Both the position numbers and the translations under genes were made by a program. From NCBI GenBank assembly GCA_026214975.1, contig CM047806.1:1552501-1616500 (forward strand): 64,000 bases of DNA, written 5' to 3'. Positions 10,700 to 22,301 of the stretch are shown piece after piece (position 1 is the stretch's first letter; each line of letters starts with the position of its first letter). The notes under the pieces are model-generated. The model made no database searches and was not told the DNA's origin. It saw only the letters and a list, made by a program, of their open reading frames with translations. Source of the stretch: Gentiana macrophylla (taxonomy: Eukaryota > Streptophyta > Magnoliopsida > Gentianales > Gentianaceae).

Positions 10700-13080
10700 G
10701 AGATATGGAAAGCAAAGAAAGACTTTTGATGGAGGTCGGGTATGGGCCGAGAGACGACGTTCCAAAGTCGAGAATCACAAATGAAGGATTAGTAATAGAG
10801 GCGATAATAAGTCGCACCAGGGTGTCGGGTATGCATCGACAATGGCGTATGATTAACATTCTATATTACTCGCCTTCCAAGGAATGAAGTTGAAGGATAA
10901 AGACTTGATCCCAATAGCCTCCCACCGCTTTGGGTTCACAGGCAGCAAATCCACCCGTTGGGATCCATAAAGCTATTGACGACAGTAGGAGATGGGGAAA
11001 GAGGAAGGACGTTCGAGTTGAGCTATGTGGTTGTGAAAGCCCCTCCGCGTACAATGTAATCTTAGGCGACTGCCCTCTCTTTGAGTTACTGAGCCATCAT
11101 TTCGACATACCATAACAAAGATGAAGTTCCCAACTCGATATGGTTCTCACGAGGTCAAAGGGATATTGAAGTTGCCGGGAGTTGCAATTCGATTATTATG
11201 AATGGAAATCAAGCGGTGCAAAGCAAGTCCTTATCAAGAACTGATCCCGTGAGGAAGAGGAAGATAGATCTTGGGCCTCAAACGAGGCGATCGAAAATGT
11301 TGATCTATGGGAGGTGCGAGAAGAACAAAATGTCCAAGTCGGGTTTGGATACCGACTCAGGAAAAACAGTCATTGATCGACTTGTTGACGGAATTCCGAG
11401 ATGTTTTTGCGTGGAAAGCTTCAGATATGCCCGGTCTTCCAACGGATGTTGCGATTCACAAGCTCGAAGTTGACCAGGCTAAAAGGCCACTCAAACAGAA
11501 GAAAAGAAATTTACGCATCGATCGATTGGAAGCTATTGAGTCGGAAGTCGGTAAGTTTAGCGGCGGCCAATATAGTAAAAGATGTGCTATATCCTCGATC
11601 GGTGGCCAATCCAAAGTTAGTGAAAAAACCAGATGGCGCTTGGCGCGCGTGTGTGGACTTCACCGATTTGAATAAGGCATGTCCCAAGGATTCTTACCCA
11701 TTACCCAAAATCGACAGGCTAGTGGACTCGACCATCGGTTTTGAGGTTTTTGCCTTTTTAGATGCGTACAAGGGGTACCACCAAATTTTAATGGATCCTC
11801 GAGATGCAGACAAGACGGCGTTCATCACAGAGTTTGGCACCTTCTGTTATGTAACCATGCCTTTCGGACTTAAGAATGCCGGAGCTACATACCGGAGGCG
11901 ATCAATAAAATTTTTGCAAAACAGATCGGCAGAAACATGGAGGTATACGTGGATGACTTGCTCATTAAAAGCCGATCATTGAAGCAGTTTCTAATCGATA
12001 CACGAGAGGTGTTCGAGGTGCTAAGAAATACGCAAATGAAATTGAATCCTAAGAAGTGCACCTTCGGGTACGCAGTCGAGCAAATTTCTCGATACATGAT
12101 ATCGAGAGACGGGATCCGAGCTAATCCGCACAAGATTGACACGTTAAAGAATATGCCTGCTCCTCGAAATACAAAGGAAGTGCAGAGACTCACAGTCGAA
12201 TGGCAAAGACTAAATAGATTCCTATCTCGACAAATTTCGGCGTTGTTGCCTTTTTTAAGATTCTTCGAAAGGCCAGTCCTTTCCAATGGGATGATGAATG
12301 TCAGACAGCCTTCGAAGAATTAAAGACATATCTATCAGAGTTACCTACCCTCACCTCACCTCGAGAGGGGGAAAGATTGTTGGTTTACTTATCGGTATGC
12401 GAGGAAGCAGTGAGTGCGGTCTTGGTCCGAGAAGGGGACAAGGGTCAGGTGCCCATATACTTTGTGAGCAAAGCATTACACGGTCCCGAGGTCCGGTACT
12501 CACCAGCTGAAAAGCTCGCATTAGCCCTGGTACATGCCTCGAGAAAACTCAGACCCTATTTCCAAGCCCATCCGATCTTGGTAGTCACAGACCAACCACT
12601 CAAGCAAATACTTGCGAAACCAGACACATCGGGTCGACTTGCGAAGTGGGTAATTGAAATGGCTCAAGATTTATATAGACTTCACTCCCGAACCGCAATT
12701 AAAGCTCGTGCCTTGGCGGACTTTTTAGCGGAAGGTATTTCAAAGGCAAATCGACCGGGAAAAACAGAGTCACGAAGTCAAGTGGATTCTACACGTCGAT
12801 GGGGCATCGAGTAAAGAAGGAGCCGGAGCAGTCTGTTCTTTTAGTCACCCGAAAGGAGAAGAGTTTCCTTATGCTCTCCGATTCGACTTCAAGGCAACTA
12901 ACAACGAGGTGAATATGAAGCAGCAATGATAACCGGATTGAAACTTGCTCAAGCTTCGGGGTCGAAGATCCGACGGTTTATAGTGACTCTCAGCTGGTCG
13001 TTAATCATGTGAAAGGGGAATACGAAGCCAAGTTAGCCCAAGAGGCGACAAAGCTAAGGCAGGGTCTAAGATTCGCATAG
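10700..13080 (+). pseudogene. pol of Tat-type gypsy element: protease remnant, RT, two RNase H domains
   Basis: RT begins near 11370 (EFRDVFAWKASDMPGLPTD, with a frameshift) and carries WRACVDFTDLNKACPKDSYP, FAFLDAYKGYHQI and the catalytic EVYVDDLLIKS at about 11940. RNase H follows (VPIYFVSKALHGPEVRYSP, then LRPYFQAHPILVVTDQPL). After 12780 a second domain reads HVDGASSKEGAGAV, then NNEVEYEAAMITGLKLA and VYSDSQLVVN, an archaeal-type RNase H characteristic of Tat. At least four frame changes are needed to read through. After GEYEAKLAQEATK the sequence passes into tandem repeats, and no HHCC or DDE integrase motifs appear. Confidence 0.8.
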
Positions 13081-13230
13081 TCGAACTCGGGACCAAGCCA
13101 GAAGCCAAGTTAGCCCAAGAGGCGACAAAGCTAAAGCGGATGGTCTAAGATTCGCATAGTCGGAACTCGGGACCAAGCCGAAGCCAAGTTAGCCCACGAG
13201 GCGACAGAGCTAAGGCAGAGTCTAGATTCG
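13021..13230 (+). repeat. tandem repeat of about 75-80 bp at the pol end
   Basis: Three consecutive copies each contain AAGCCAAGTTAGCCCA, GAGGCGACA, GCTAAGGCAG or a variant, and GATTCGCATAGTCG. The first copy is still in frame with the second RNase H (AKLAQEATKLRQ). The repeats therefore arose by local duplication of pol coding sequence where the integrase should begin. Confidence 0.75.
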
Positions 13231-13916
13231 CATGGTCGGGTCAATGTCCGAGTCTGAAGCCCAACGACACCTAGGGTCGAATAAGGCAAAGACAAAGGAC
13301 GGTTCGCAATGTCGGGCCACCGTGTAAGTCGGAAGTCTATACTACACATATGGGGCAATACGACCGAGACAAGCACGATTCGCAATGTCGGGCTAACCTA
13401 CCCAAGTCGATACCAATAAGCCGATTAAAGCTGAAAGGCCAAGGCAAAAGGGTCGATTGGGATTCAAATAAATCCCAAGTGTGTTAAGAACCAAAGGTCC
13501 AAAACAACACTTGGGGGCATATACTCGAGTAAAAAAGCAAGTAGCAAACAGAGTCATAGACTCGACCAAATAAAAGCAAACAACAAGTAAAAAGCTAAGG
13601 CAAAAGTAAATAACATGAATAAAGGGAAAACAATAAAATTCCAAAACTGGGCCAGGTCGATAAGACCAACCCACAAAGTATGTTAATTACAAAATGTCAA
13701 TAAAGATCAAAGTTGCGATAAAATTACAATGGAAAGATGTAAAGAGCAAGAAAAACTAAGGAGCAAAGATCGAGACTAGAACCAAAGCATTGCCGGAAGT
13801 CGAAGTCGACCCCAAAGATACTTTGCGAAAGAGAAACACCTTCTTGGAACTCTGCAAAGCATTGGTCGTCATCGCTTCAAAGTTGGGGTCGTAAAGCCAA
13901 GGCTCTTCAAGCTTTT
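13231..13916. other. non-coding spacer within the Tat element
   Basis: This purine-rich stretch lies between the end of the pol remnant and the antisense gene. It contains the recurring word CGCAATGTCGGGC and no convincing reading frame. Such spacers are normal in Tat-type elements. Confidence 0.5.
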
Positions 13917-15899
13917 CTACGCCGACCCCAACCTCGGGATATGCCCTCCGATCCGATCCACAGCCTTGGTGAATCCACCAATGATGGCTTTGTTCATGAT
14001 TATGGTTAGGTCATCACTCGCTGCGTCAGACTTCCGATACTCGGCAACAGCGTCGGCTCTAGATATCTCAATTTGACTAGGGACTTGGCTCAAGTCGAGC
14101 TTTAACATATCCCGTTCTTGTTCCAAGTCCGCACTTCTTTCCTGCTCTTGCCTTAGGGTCTCCTGGACATCTGTCAGAGTTTTATCTTTCTCTCCGGAAG
14201 CCTCTAGAGCCTGGGCCAGATTGGCATTCGCAGCAGCCAGCTCATTCTCGAGCCTTTCCTTCTCAGAGACCGCCTGTGTGCCGAAGCACGTCGAACCGCC
14301 TCGAGAGCGCCGTGAAGCGGCGCTTTGGGCGAGCTTTTCAGAGATGAGTTGCCGAATCTCCTTCTTCACCCTTCTCTTCTGTTTTAGAAGGCGCATTCGA
14401 CGTCGAGCGACCTCCTTACCCATCAGATAATTCTGCCACAAAAGAAACGCAAGTCATAAGTTTTAAAACAGAAATGACAAGTGTAAAAAGGGAATCGAGT
14501 GAAGAAAACAAGTAACATACTGCTCGGCCCACTTCTCGGAAAGAGTTAAGCAAGGCCTTATCCTCCATGACGGTATATTCCTCGGCAGACAAAGCTCTCG
14601 AATGCGGGTCGGAGGAGGGAGCCTCAGCAGACTTGGCCTTTTTTGTTGCTCTCTAAGCAGATCCGCAGGAGACGGCCTCTTCATCTGGTGACCGACTTCT
14701 TCGACTTCATTTCCCTCCTCGGGTACAACCACAATATCATCGTCCTCATCCCTCAATGAACCAAAGCGGACCGTGAGCTCACCGGAAGTCGATGGGGGTA
14801 CAGACGTGTCAACAGGGGTACCCTCAGTCGAAGCTACATCCATAGATGGTGGATTCCCCTCGACCGGAGAAGCAACCTGGTCTCCCCCGATCTCTGAAAC
14901 TCGAGGAGGAACGACCGGACGAGGGATGGAAGGATTGACAGCTGCTGCAAACTTTCCCACTGCAAGACGACAATGGCAGAAGAAGTCAGTATATGATAAA
15001 ATGGAAAGGTACAACATTGCGAAAAATAAATCGAAATTGAAAGTGTTAAGTTTCCTACAGCTCTCTGTATCGACAGCAGACAGTTGTGTGTAAGGCACAG
15101 GCCCGGCATCATCAAGACGAGCCAGAGGATAGAGTAGACTCAAGTCCTTAGTAGTCACCTCGAACTTAAACTTCTCGAGATGACGAGCCTCGTCGGGTAT
15201 CTTCCCAGGGCCCAGTTTGTCATCGACACCTTCTCTCGATCTCCAGCTACCGATATAAGGATTATCCAGTCCGTGTCGGAGGAAAAAGAACCTAGGCTTC
15301 CAGTTACCATGTGATGTAGGTCCTTTAGATACGAACTCACGTCGAGAGGGTCGCCTAACGAAGGAAAACCACATCTTATCCGGTAAGGTGATAATCTTAT
15401 ACCACCAGTGAAATAAAGGGATTGAAAAGCAAACACCCGCAACTCGGCAGGCTACTAAGAAACCCATTACAGTCCTAATGGCGTTCGGACCTAATTGAGA
15501 TATACTAATCTCATAATGGTGAAGAATAGCAAGAACGGCTGGACATAATGGGAATCGAAGCCCACTTACTAACTGGGCCTCATATCATATTGCAAAACAC
15601 ACTTCGGGGCTCATCGGCGAATTGATGGAGGCCGGAAGGAAGTCGCACCACCAGATTGAGGAGCAGAATTTAGTATTTCCGCCGGTTCTACCTAAATCAT
15701 CCTCAGTTAAAGCAGAAAGACAACCTTTGGCCCCTTTCCCATCCATCCTAGTAGACATCTTCTTTGGTTCCCTAATTATACCTAAGGGGTGATTAGGAGA
15801 GGAAGGCTGGGGAAGGTGATCGGACAGGGTGGCGGAGGGAGTTTGACTACTGGAAGGGGAAGCCTCAATCCTATCAGAGATGGTTGTGCTACTTGACAT
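13917..15899 (-). pseudogene. antisense 'putative gypsy-type transposon' gene of the Tat element, spliced
   Basis: Reading right to left, an ATG at 15899 opens a serine-rich N-terminus (MSSSTTISDRIEASPSSSQ). One in-frame TGA at 15585 breaks the frame. It then continues in the same frame as LVSGLRFPLCPAVLAILHHY and QLGPNAIRTVMGFLVACR, the domain annotated in plants as 'putative gypsy type transposon' (PF04195). An intron from about 15055 to 14962 can be removed in frame, joining DTES to GKFAAAVNP, and a second likely intron lies near 14540-14440. The C-terminal exon (14441-13917) is a long charged coiled coil rich in Glu, Lys and Leu (EKERLENELAAANANLAQAL). The biological role of these antisense products is unknown. 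The single stop makes this copy a likely pseudogene. Confidence 0.7.
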
Positions 15900-16277
15900 G
15901 GAAATTTAAGCGAAAGAAAGGCAGGAAGAAGAAGAACAATCCAGAAAACGCAAATGAGAAAGAGGACTTGCTTACTTGTATTTCACAGAAGAAGAAGGGA
16001 GAAATGGATAGCAGAAATTGTGTGCGTCTGGACTCCTCGCCTCCTCTTTAGGCGTTTGGATTGTGAATGATTTTGAAAGGACGTGATTAGGGGGGTTACT
16101 TGCAGTTATAACCCCCTAAAAAACGCACAAATCTAGGATGACGCCACTTGTGTCAGGAGACGAAGCGTCACGATGGACGGCCACGATTGGCTACGGAAAA
16201 GGTGGTAGGTGAAGCGTTCACACTACTTTCCCGCCCAAGTTTTCGTCCAACTCGATGACAAGTTCAAAATAGGCAGA

Positions 16278-16906
16278 TTTGACCTCGGACAACGGAAGTC
16301 GCCTCTCTCCGTCCTGGGGCTTATGGCGATACCGGGTTACGCACCTCGAGATACGATCATCGAGTAGGTCCTACAAGATGTACATCGTGTTAAGGAATGC
16401 ATGCCGATTAAGGCGCAAGTCGAACGATCGACTTGGAAGCCATGGCAAGCATGTCGACCCTCGAGACCAAGGCAAGGCCAGAGACCCGAGGGTACGAGGA
16501 TCGACTTACGAGCAGTGCAGGGCGATAGTTCCAGACTCGATCACCCTAAGTCGGGCAGATCTCCAAGTCGGGAACAGAGTCCACACCAGCTACGTTAGCC
16601 CATTTATCCACAGGATAACTTGGGCAAGGGGTAAGGCCCAATTAAGGGTAAATAAGACAATAGCTAATAACCGACTCGTATTAGGGTTAGGTCAGGCATT
16701 GTCTCTATATATACAAGGTTCCAGGAACTACGTACGGCTTGATTCCTGGACACATAACAGGATACGTAGGCAATCTAAGAATACCACTTAGATTCAGCCA
16801 TAAACACACCCACGCCCCTCTTTATTCTTGAGCTAGGGTTCTTGGTTATTCATCATTCATAGAAGAATAACCCGGATCTTAATAGGTGACTAATTTGTCA
16901 TCGTCA
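16278..16906 (+). repeat. 3' LTR of the Tat element
   Basis: The segment 16511-16906 matches the left LTR and ends TCATCGTCA. The upstream start is less certain: a TG at about 16278 after AAAATAGGCAGATT is a plausible polypurine tract and LTR start. Flanking target duplications cannot be compared because the left LTR is truncated. Confidence 0.6.
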
Positions 16907-17499
16907 ACCGCCATTTCATACTTGTCCACCAATAAAATGTCTTATAAGAAGGGTAAAAACGTCAATACATGGGATTTATATTTTACACGGTGGGCCCTTG
17001 TGTTATTTATCATTCTTTTCCCTTTATACAAATAGAAATAGAAATAGAGAAATAGAAATTGAAAAGGCGGATGTGAGTTGTGACCAAATCTTTGTCGTTT
17101 TCTTGGGAATGCTACTACTATCATAGCATCGGGTAATTTTGAATCTTTGATGCAGTGTTTTTTTTTTATAATGAGAACGAATCGTCGTATGACTGATACG
17201 TGTATAAAAAGATAAAGGGTTTTATCTTTTTATACACGTAACAGACATCTGAAGGTCCGTTTTAATAAAGAGTCCATGCATCAGGATTTTCATTACTAGA
17301 GCATCACGGCAATTAGGATATCATTGATGATGATTTAGGGTCGTTCATAATCGATGATAAATAAGTATATTGTGTCACAACCGTTGGCGTAATATATAGT
17401 ACCCTATTTTCCATAGATCAGTGGTAAAATTACGATCACTATAACACAACAAATGTCATTAGCTATTAGCCACTTAAGATGTGGTACGTAGTAGTACTC
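16907..17499. other. intergenic sequence between the Tat element and copia A
   Basis: Apart from the palindromic MITE-like element (listed separately) I see no gene. The stretch is AT-rich and holds short homopolymers. Confidence 0.5.
17148..17286. mobile_element. small hairpin MITE-like element with a perfect 44-bp palindrome core
   Basis: At 17197-17240 two exactly complementary 20-base arms, TACGTGTATAAAAAGATAAA and its complement, flank a GGGT loop. Beyond the core, the outer flanks also match as an imperfect inverted repeat: TGATGCAGTG on the left, and GCATCA read in reverse on the right. The whole looks like a fold-back MITE. No clear target duplication was found, so the family is not assigned. 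Confidence 0.55.
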
Positions 17500-17636
17500 T
17501 AATAGGTTTTGGTGAATAGAATATTAAGTTTCCATTAAGTGAGAATGAATGAGATACAACGTATATATAGGCCACAACACAAGGCCAAAATAGTAAAATA
17601 ACAAAACAATAAAATATATAGATAGTTTCTCTGATA
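17500..17636 (-). repeat. 3' LTR of copia A
   Basis: 137 bp, identical by eye to 22007-22143. It directly follows the polypurine tract on the minus strand and is bounded outside by the TACTC duplication. Confidence 0.88.
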
Positions 17637-17643
17637 TCTTCCC

Positions 17644-20600
17644 TCAAGCTGACGAAGCGTTGCGAAGTCCAAGCTTGGACACAAAAACAGAGAAAGGGAG
17701 CCGACCCAGAGGTTTGGTCAGAGCATCCGCAAGTTGGTCGGCACTGCAAACGCTAGCTGTTCGAATCAAACCTCTCTCCACACGCTCACGAATAAAGTGA
17801 TAATCAATGGCCACATGCTTCATTCGTGAGTGGAAAATTGGATTAACACTGAGCCTCATGGCACCTAAATTATCACAAAAAATAACTGGTGTCGCTCCTG
17901 GTTTAAAACCAAGATCTTGTAACAAATAAACAATCCAGGCAATTTCTCTGCACGCAGATCCGCAATAGATCAATACTCAGCCTCGGTAGAGGAACGCGAG
18001 ACAGAGGACTGCTTCTTGGAGCTCCAAGAGATGGCATTACGACCTAAGAAAACCAAGTAGGCCGATGTCGAGAAAGCGAATGGTCAGCGTGAAGGTTCAA
18101 GAATATGGGCTGTCATCATCATCCTTATTCCCCCCCCCCCAAATCCGAATCCGAATACGCTTAACAAGTGTCCAGTGGTAGTCCGTAGGAGCATGCATGA
18201 ATTGGGACAACTTGTTAACAGCAAAAGCAATATCAGGTCTGGTAAACGTAAGATACTGTAAGGAACCCAATACCTGGAGATACTGAGAGGGATCGGAGTA
18301 AGCAGGAGAGGATGAGGGTTGCGCAGAGAAGGCATCGCCAGGGTAAGGTGTAAAAACGCACTGTGACTCCTCCATATGTACCGGGACAAAGAGATCATGT
18401 ATATACTTAGACGTGGTGAAAGCAAACACAGTAGCGAATGAGTGACTTCAACACCCAAAAAGAAGGACAGAGGACCCAAATCCTTGATAGAAAACCGAGT
18501 CCCAATAGCATCAATCACATGCTGAATATGCTGTGTGGAGCTGCCTGTGACAATAATGTCATCAACATAAACCAGAATTACTGTGAGACGATCTGCAGTA
18601 TGGCTGATGAACAGAGACGAATCAGCCACAGAATTCACAAAACCTAATGAAAGCACAAAATTTTTCAACTCATGGTACCAAGCACGCGGAGCCTGTTTGA
18701 GGCCATATATTGCTTTGCGCAGCTTACAGACAAAGGTAGGTTTCAATGCATCCTCAAACCCCGGGGGTTGAACCATATATACGTCTTCTGTGAGCGAGCC
18801 TTGCAAGAACGCATTATTAACATCAAGTTGTCGCAAGGGCCACCCCTTAGTAACAGCAATGCTAAGAACCATCCGAATCGTTGTTGGCTTAACAACGGGG
18901 CTAAATGTCTCAAAATAATCTAAGCTCGGGCGTTGATTAAACCCTTTGGCTACTAAACGAGCCTTATATTTTTCTATAGACCCATCAGGCTTACGCTTAA
19001 TACGAAACACCCATTTACACCCAACGACATTCATACCCGGAGACGGAGGAACTAAATCCCACGTGCTATTACGAAGCAACGCACTGTACTCGTCGGACAT
19101 AGCAATACACCATTGCGAACACTGGAGGGCCTGTTTTAAGGTGGTAGGCTCGGTGTAGAGGTAACTGGAAGTGGCTTGAGCTTGAAGGTTTAAAATTTGT
19201 CGTGGCTTGTGAATGTCATTTTTTGATCGAGTAACCATGGGGTGTCTTGGAGGAGTATTGATAGGAGAGTGAGCAGCGGGTGAGAGAGTTGTGGGCGAGG
19301 AGGAAGAGGGTGTGGTTGCAGCCGAGAGAGGGGAATGTGAGGTAGTTGGTGAGAGATTGGGGTCTGCGGCAGAATGTGTAGGGGAGGTTGGGGTATAGTT
19401 TTCTGGGCTGGCAGGGGGGGTAATGGGGTCTGTCGAGCTGGTGGAGGGGCTGTATGTTGGAGAGACCAAGGGTGATGCTGATTGGTTAGGCATTAATGGA
19501 ACAGAGGGTATAAATGTAGGCTCTTGTGGAATAAAGGTAGGATTATAATAGGCAGGGGGTAGAAGAGTGGATAGGGCCGGTAGAGATGGATCGTTGGGGA
19601 TGCTCGCAAACGGAAAAATATCTTCAACAAACCGAACATCACGGGCAGTGTATAGGCGATTTTCTGAAATATCAAAGCAAAGATAACCACTTTGTGTTAA
19701 CGGATAGCCTAAGAACACACAAGGACGGGATGTGGAGGCTAATTTGTGTGGGTTTTGAGGCTTTAGCCAGGGGTAGCAAAGGCATCCAAAGATTCTTAGT
19801 TTGCCGTAGTTCGGAACCTCTCCAGTTAATTTGAGATAGGGAGACTGCATGTCAAGAGTCTTGGAAGGCATGCGATTGATTAAATAAGCTGCGGCACTAA
19901 CAGCGTAGGACCAAAAAGTAATAGGCATCGAGGCATGAGAAAGGAGTGTAAGAGCAGTTTCAGCAATGTGTAAATGTCGACGCTCAGAGATGCCATTTTG
20001 TTGAGGTGTGTGGGTGATGGACGTGTAATGGGCAATGCCATGCTCAGCTAGATAGGGACGCAAAGCAATGTATTCAGTGCCATTATCAGAATAAAGAATT
20101 TTAAGGGTGCTGGCGTATTGTTTCTCAACATATGGTTTGAATTTTTTGAAGATGGTGGCAACTTCAGATTTTTGTTTCATTGGGAATAACCAAAAAAACG
20201 AGTAAAATGATCAACAAATATAACGCAGTACTTGAATCCATCAATAGAATAAATCGGTGCTGACCAAACGTCAGAAAACACCACATCCAATGGTTTTGAG
20301 CTAGTAATAGAAGAATGCAAAAACGGGAGCCGATGACTCTTATTACATAAGCAAGAATTACAAGGAATAGAATGAGCAGAAGACAAATGCAAATAATTGT
20401 TTTTGGCTAAAGCTTGTATTATTGGAGAAGCTGGATGCCCACAGCGAGAGTGCCGCGTGATGCAGGCTTTAGCAAATTAAAAGCTGAAAAGCGATGATGA
20501 AGGAGACCAGATGTACGCTCCATCTCTAACCTGACCTTGGTGGAGGCAGTTGGTGGTCTTCAGGTCCTTCACCAAAAAAGAGTCAGGTAAAAATTCAATA

Positions 20601-21885
20601 GAGACATAATTATCTTTGCAAAATTTATGGACAGAGATAAGATTTTGTGAGAGATTAGGTACACACAGAACATTATTTAACTTGAAAGAGGAGATAGTGG
20701 TGGAACCAATTTGTGTGATGGCGAGAGAGCTGCCATCACCTATAATGATTCGTTCCGTACCTGGATATTGAGAGTGCAAGGAAAGAAAATCGAGCTCTTG
20801 TGTCATATGGTGAGAGGCACCACTATCAAGCATCCAGTAAGCTGGAGATGGAGAGGAGGAAGCAGTAGCAACATGAGCAGTAGGTGGAAGTGGTTTCGGC
20901 TGGGAAGGTTTTCTGGGCCTAGGGAGATTGTTGTAGTGATTGTAGGTAGAGCAAGATGTAGCACCATGTCCTTGGGCACCACACAACTGACAATGACCAA
21001 GGAAGGGACGTGATGGACGTGCTTGGGAGTGATGAGAGCCACTCGGCCGAGAGGCAGAAGGTGTAGGGTGCCTCGGGTATTGTGGTTGTGGAGGGTATTG
21101 GTGAGGGTATTGAGGAGCCGGGTGACGAGGATTTGTATAAAAAGGTCTTGGAGGAACAGTGGGAACCGGGATAGAGGGGTTATAGTGCACAGGGAACGCA
21201 GTATACGCTGGTGTACTACTAGACTGACTTTGTAACAATTGTGCCTCATGATTCAATAACTTCTCATGCAAAGCAGACAAGGAAATCGTGTCATCACGAG
21301 CCTGAATTGCATTCACCAAATTCACATAATCCGATCCCACATTTTTTAAGATCAAATCAACAACCTCATCATCATTTGGCTTAGCATCCAACGCAGCCAA
21401 ATCATCCACAATATTCTTAACAGTATTAAAAAACTTTGAGATAGGCATGTTACCTCTAGAGATCGAATTCAATCGAATTCTGAGATTTTTTATTCTCCTT
21501 TGGACCTTTTGCCATAAGTATCCAATAACGTATCCCATGCCTGTTTAGACGTCTTCGTGTGCTGAATATCAGCTAGATAATCCTTTTCAACAGACCCGAG
21601 CAAGAGAAAGTGGATTAGAGCATCCTGCCTAATCCAAAACGCAGCTGCCTTGGTTGTATTTGGGTCAGCCGCAGAGACAACTGGTAAAGCACGATCACCT
21701 GTAATAAATCCATAGAGATCATACCCAGTGAGAAGAGTATGAATTTGTAGTTTCCAAGCCACGAAATTCGATTCACCTAGCTTGATCGGAGCATGTATTG
21801 TTGGACTGAGGGCCACAATTGTTTCATTATTCGAAGAGGCAATCGCAGTGGAGACGATTGATTCATCTGTGGTGGAGTGAGACAT
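17644..21885 (-). pseudogene. gag-pol polyprotein of copia A, with frameshifts and an RNase H deletion
   Basis: The start codon is the ATG at 21885 (MSHSTTDES). Gag runs to a zinc knuckle CQLCGAQGHGATSC (CX2CX4HX4C). Protease has WMLDSGASHHM. Integrase has FSDVWSAP and HTPQQNGISERRH. RT has NAFLQGSLTEDVYMVQPPGF and the catalytic YVDDIIVTG. RNase H has FCDNLGAMRLSVNPIFHSR and DQLADALTKPL. Breaks: a gag frameshift near 21500; a one-base slip in a T-run near 20200 inside integrase; a stop near 20476; a frameshift after FFLGVEVTHS in RT; and a small deletion or replacement near 18110-18170 that removes the first RNase H motif, leaving an IRIRIWGGGNKDDDD junk tail. It cannot make a functional polyprotein. 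Confidence 0.85.
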
Positions 21886-22006
21886 GGCAGAGAGTTGCCT
21901 GAGAAGAGAGAAAAAAAAAAAAAAAAAAAAAGACGGCAAGAAGGAGAGAAAAACCCTGCAATTGCCGTGAAAAAAAAAAAAACGAAAGATCGAGTCTCTG
22001 ATACCA

Positions 22007-22143
22007 TAATAGGTTTTGGTGAATAGAATATTAAGTTTCCATTAAGTGAGAATGAATGAGATACAACGTATATATAGGCCACAACACAAGGCCAAAATAG
22101 TAAAATAACAAAACAATAAAATATATAGATAGTTTCTCTGATA
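22007..22143 (-). repeat. 5' LTR of copia A
   Basis: 137 bp, abutting the methionine-tRNA-type primer site (TGGTATCAGAG on the minus strand) and followed outside by the second TACTC. The very short length is typical of some copia lineages. Confidence 0.88.
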
Positions 22144-22301
22144 TACTCTTCTTTAAATAGATGTTATATCTTCAGAGGTCTCACCGTCACATCATGTTAT
22201 ACTATTTCGTTGTGTCAATAATTGTGACAACAATATTATTTTATATATACGAGGCACCATATTTTATGATTAGGTGGGTTCTATGGGCAGAAATCGCTTG
22301 T

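Larger units (their letters stand above)
8623..16906 (+). mobile_element. Tat-lineage Ty3/gypsy retrotransposon with antisense gene
   Basis: Two near-identical segments, 8623-9015 and 16511-16906, are its LTRs. The left copy has lost its 5' part. In order: LTR, primer-binding site at 9016, gag (about 9061-9940), protease region, reverse transcriptase (about 11370-12300), RNase H (about 12370-12770), a second archaeal-type RNase H (about 12780-13070), a tandem-repeat patch, a spacer, an antisense gene (15899-13917) and the 3' LTR. A second RNase H plus a 3' antisense gene are hallmarks of the Tat lineage. No integrase motifs are visible after the second RNase H, so the copy is internally deleted and defective. 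Confidence 0.8.
17500..22143 (-). mobile_element. Ty1/copia retrotransposon A, complete, with identical LTRs
   Basis: Two 137-bp LTRs (17500-17636 and 22007-22143) appear identical by eye and are flanked by a 5-bp target duplication TACTC (17495-17499 and 22144-22148). On the minus strand the order is LTR, primer site TGGTATCAGAGACTCG, gag, protease, integrase, RT, RNase H, polypurine tract (GCTTGAGGGAAGA), LTR. Integrase lies before RT, as in copia. The LTR ends are TA...TA on the minus strand, not the usual TG...CA. Despite identical LTRs the coding region is broken in several places. Confidence 0.88.

Noticed and set aside
15155..15442. Second minus-strand frame overlapping the antisense gene
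   Set aside because: It is an alternative frame of the same exon; the PF04195-like frame is the convincing one.
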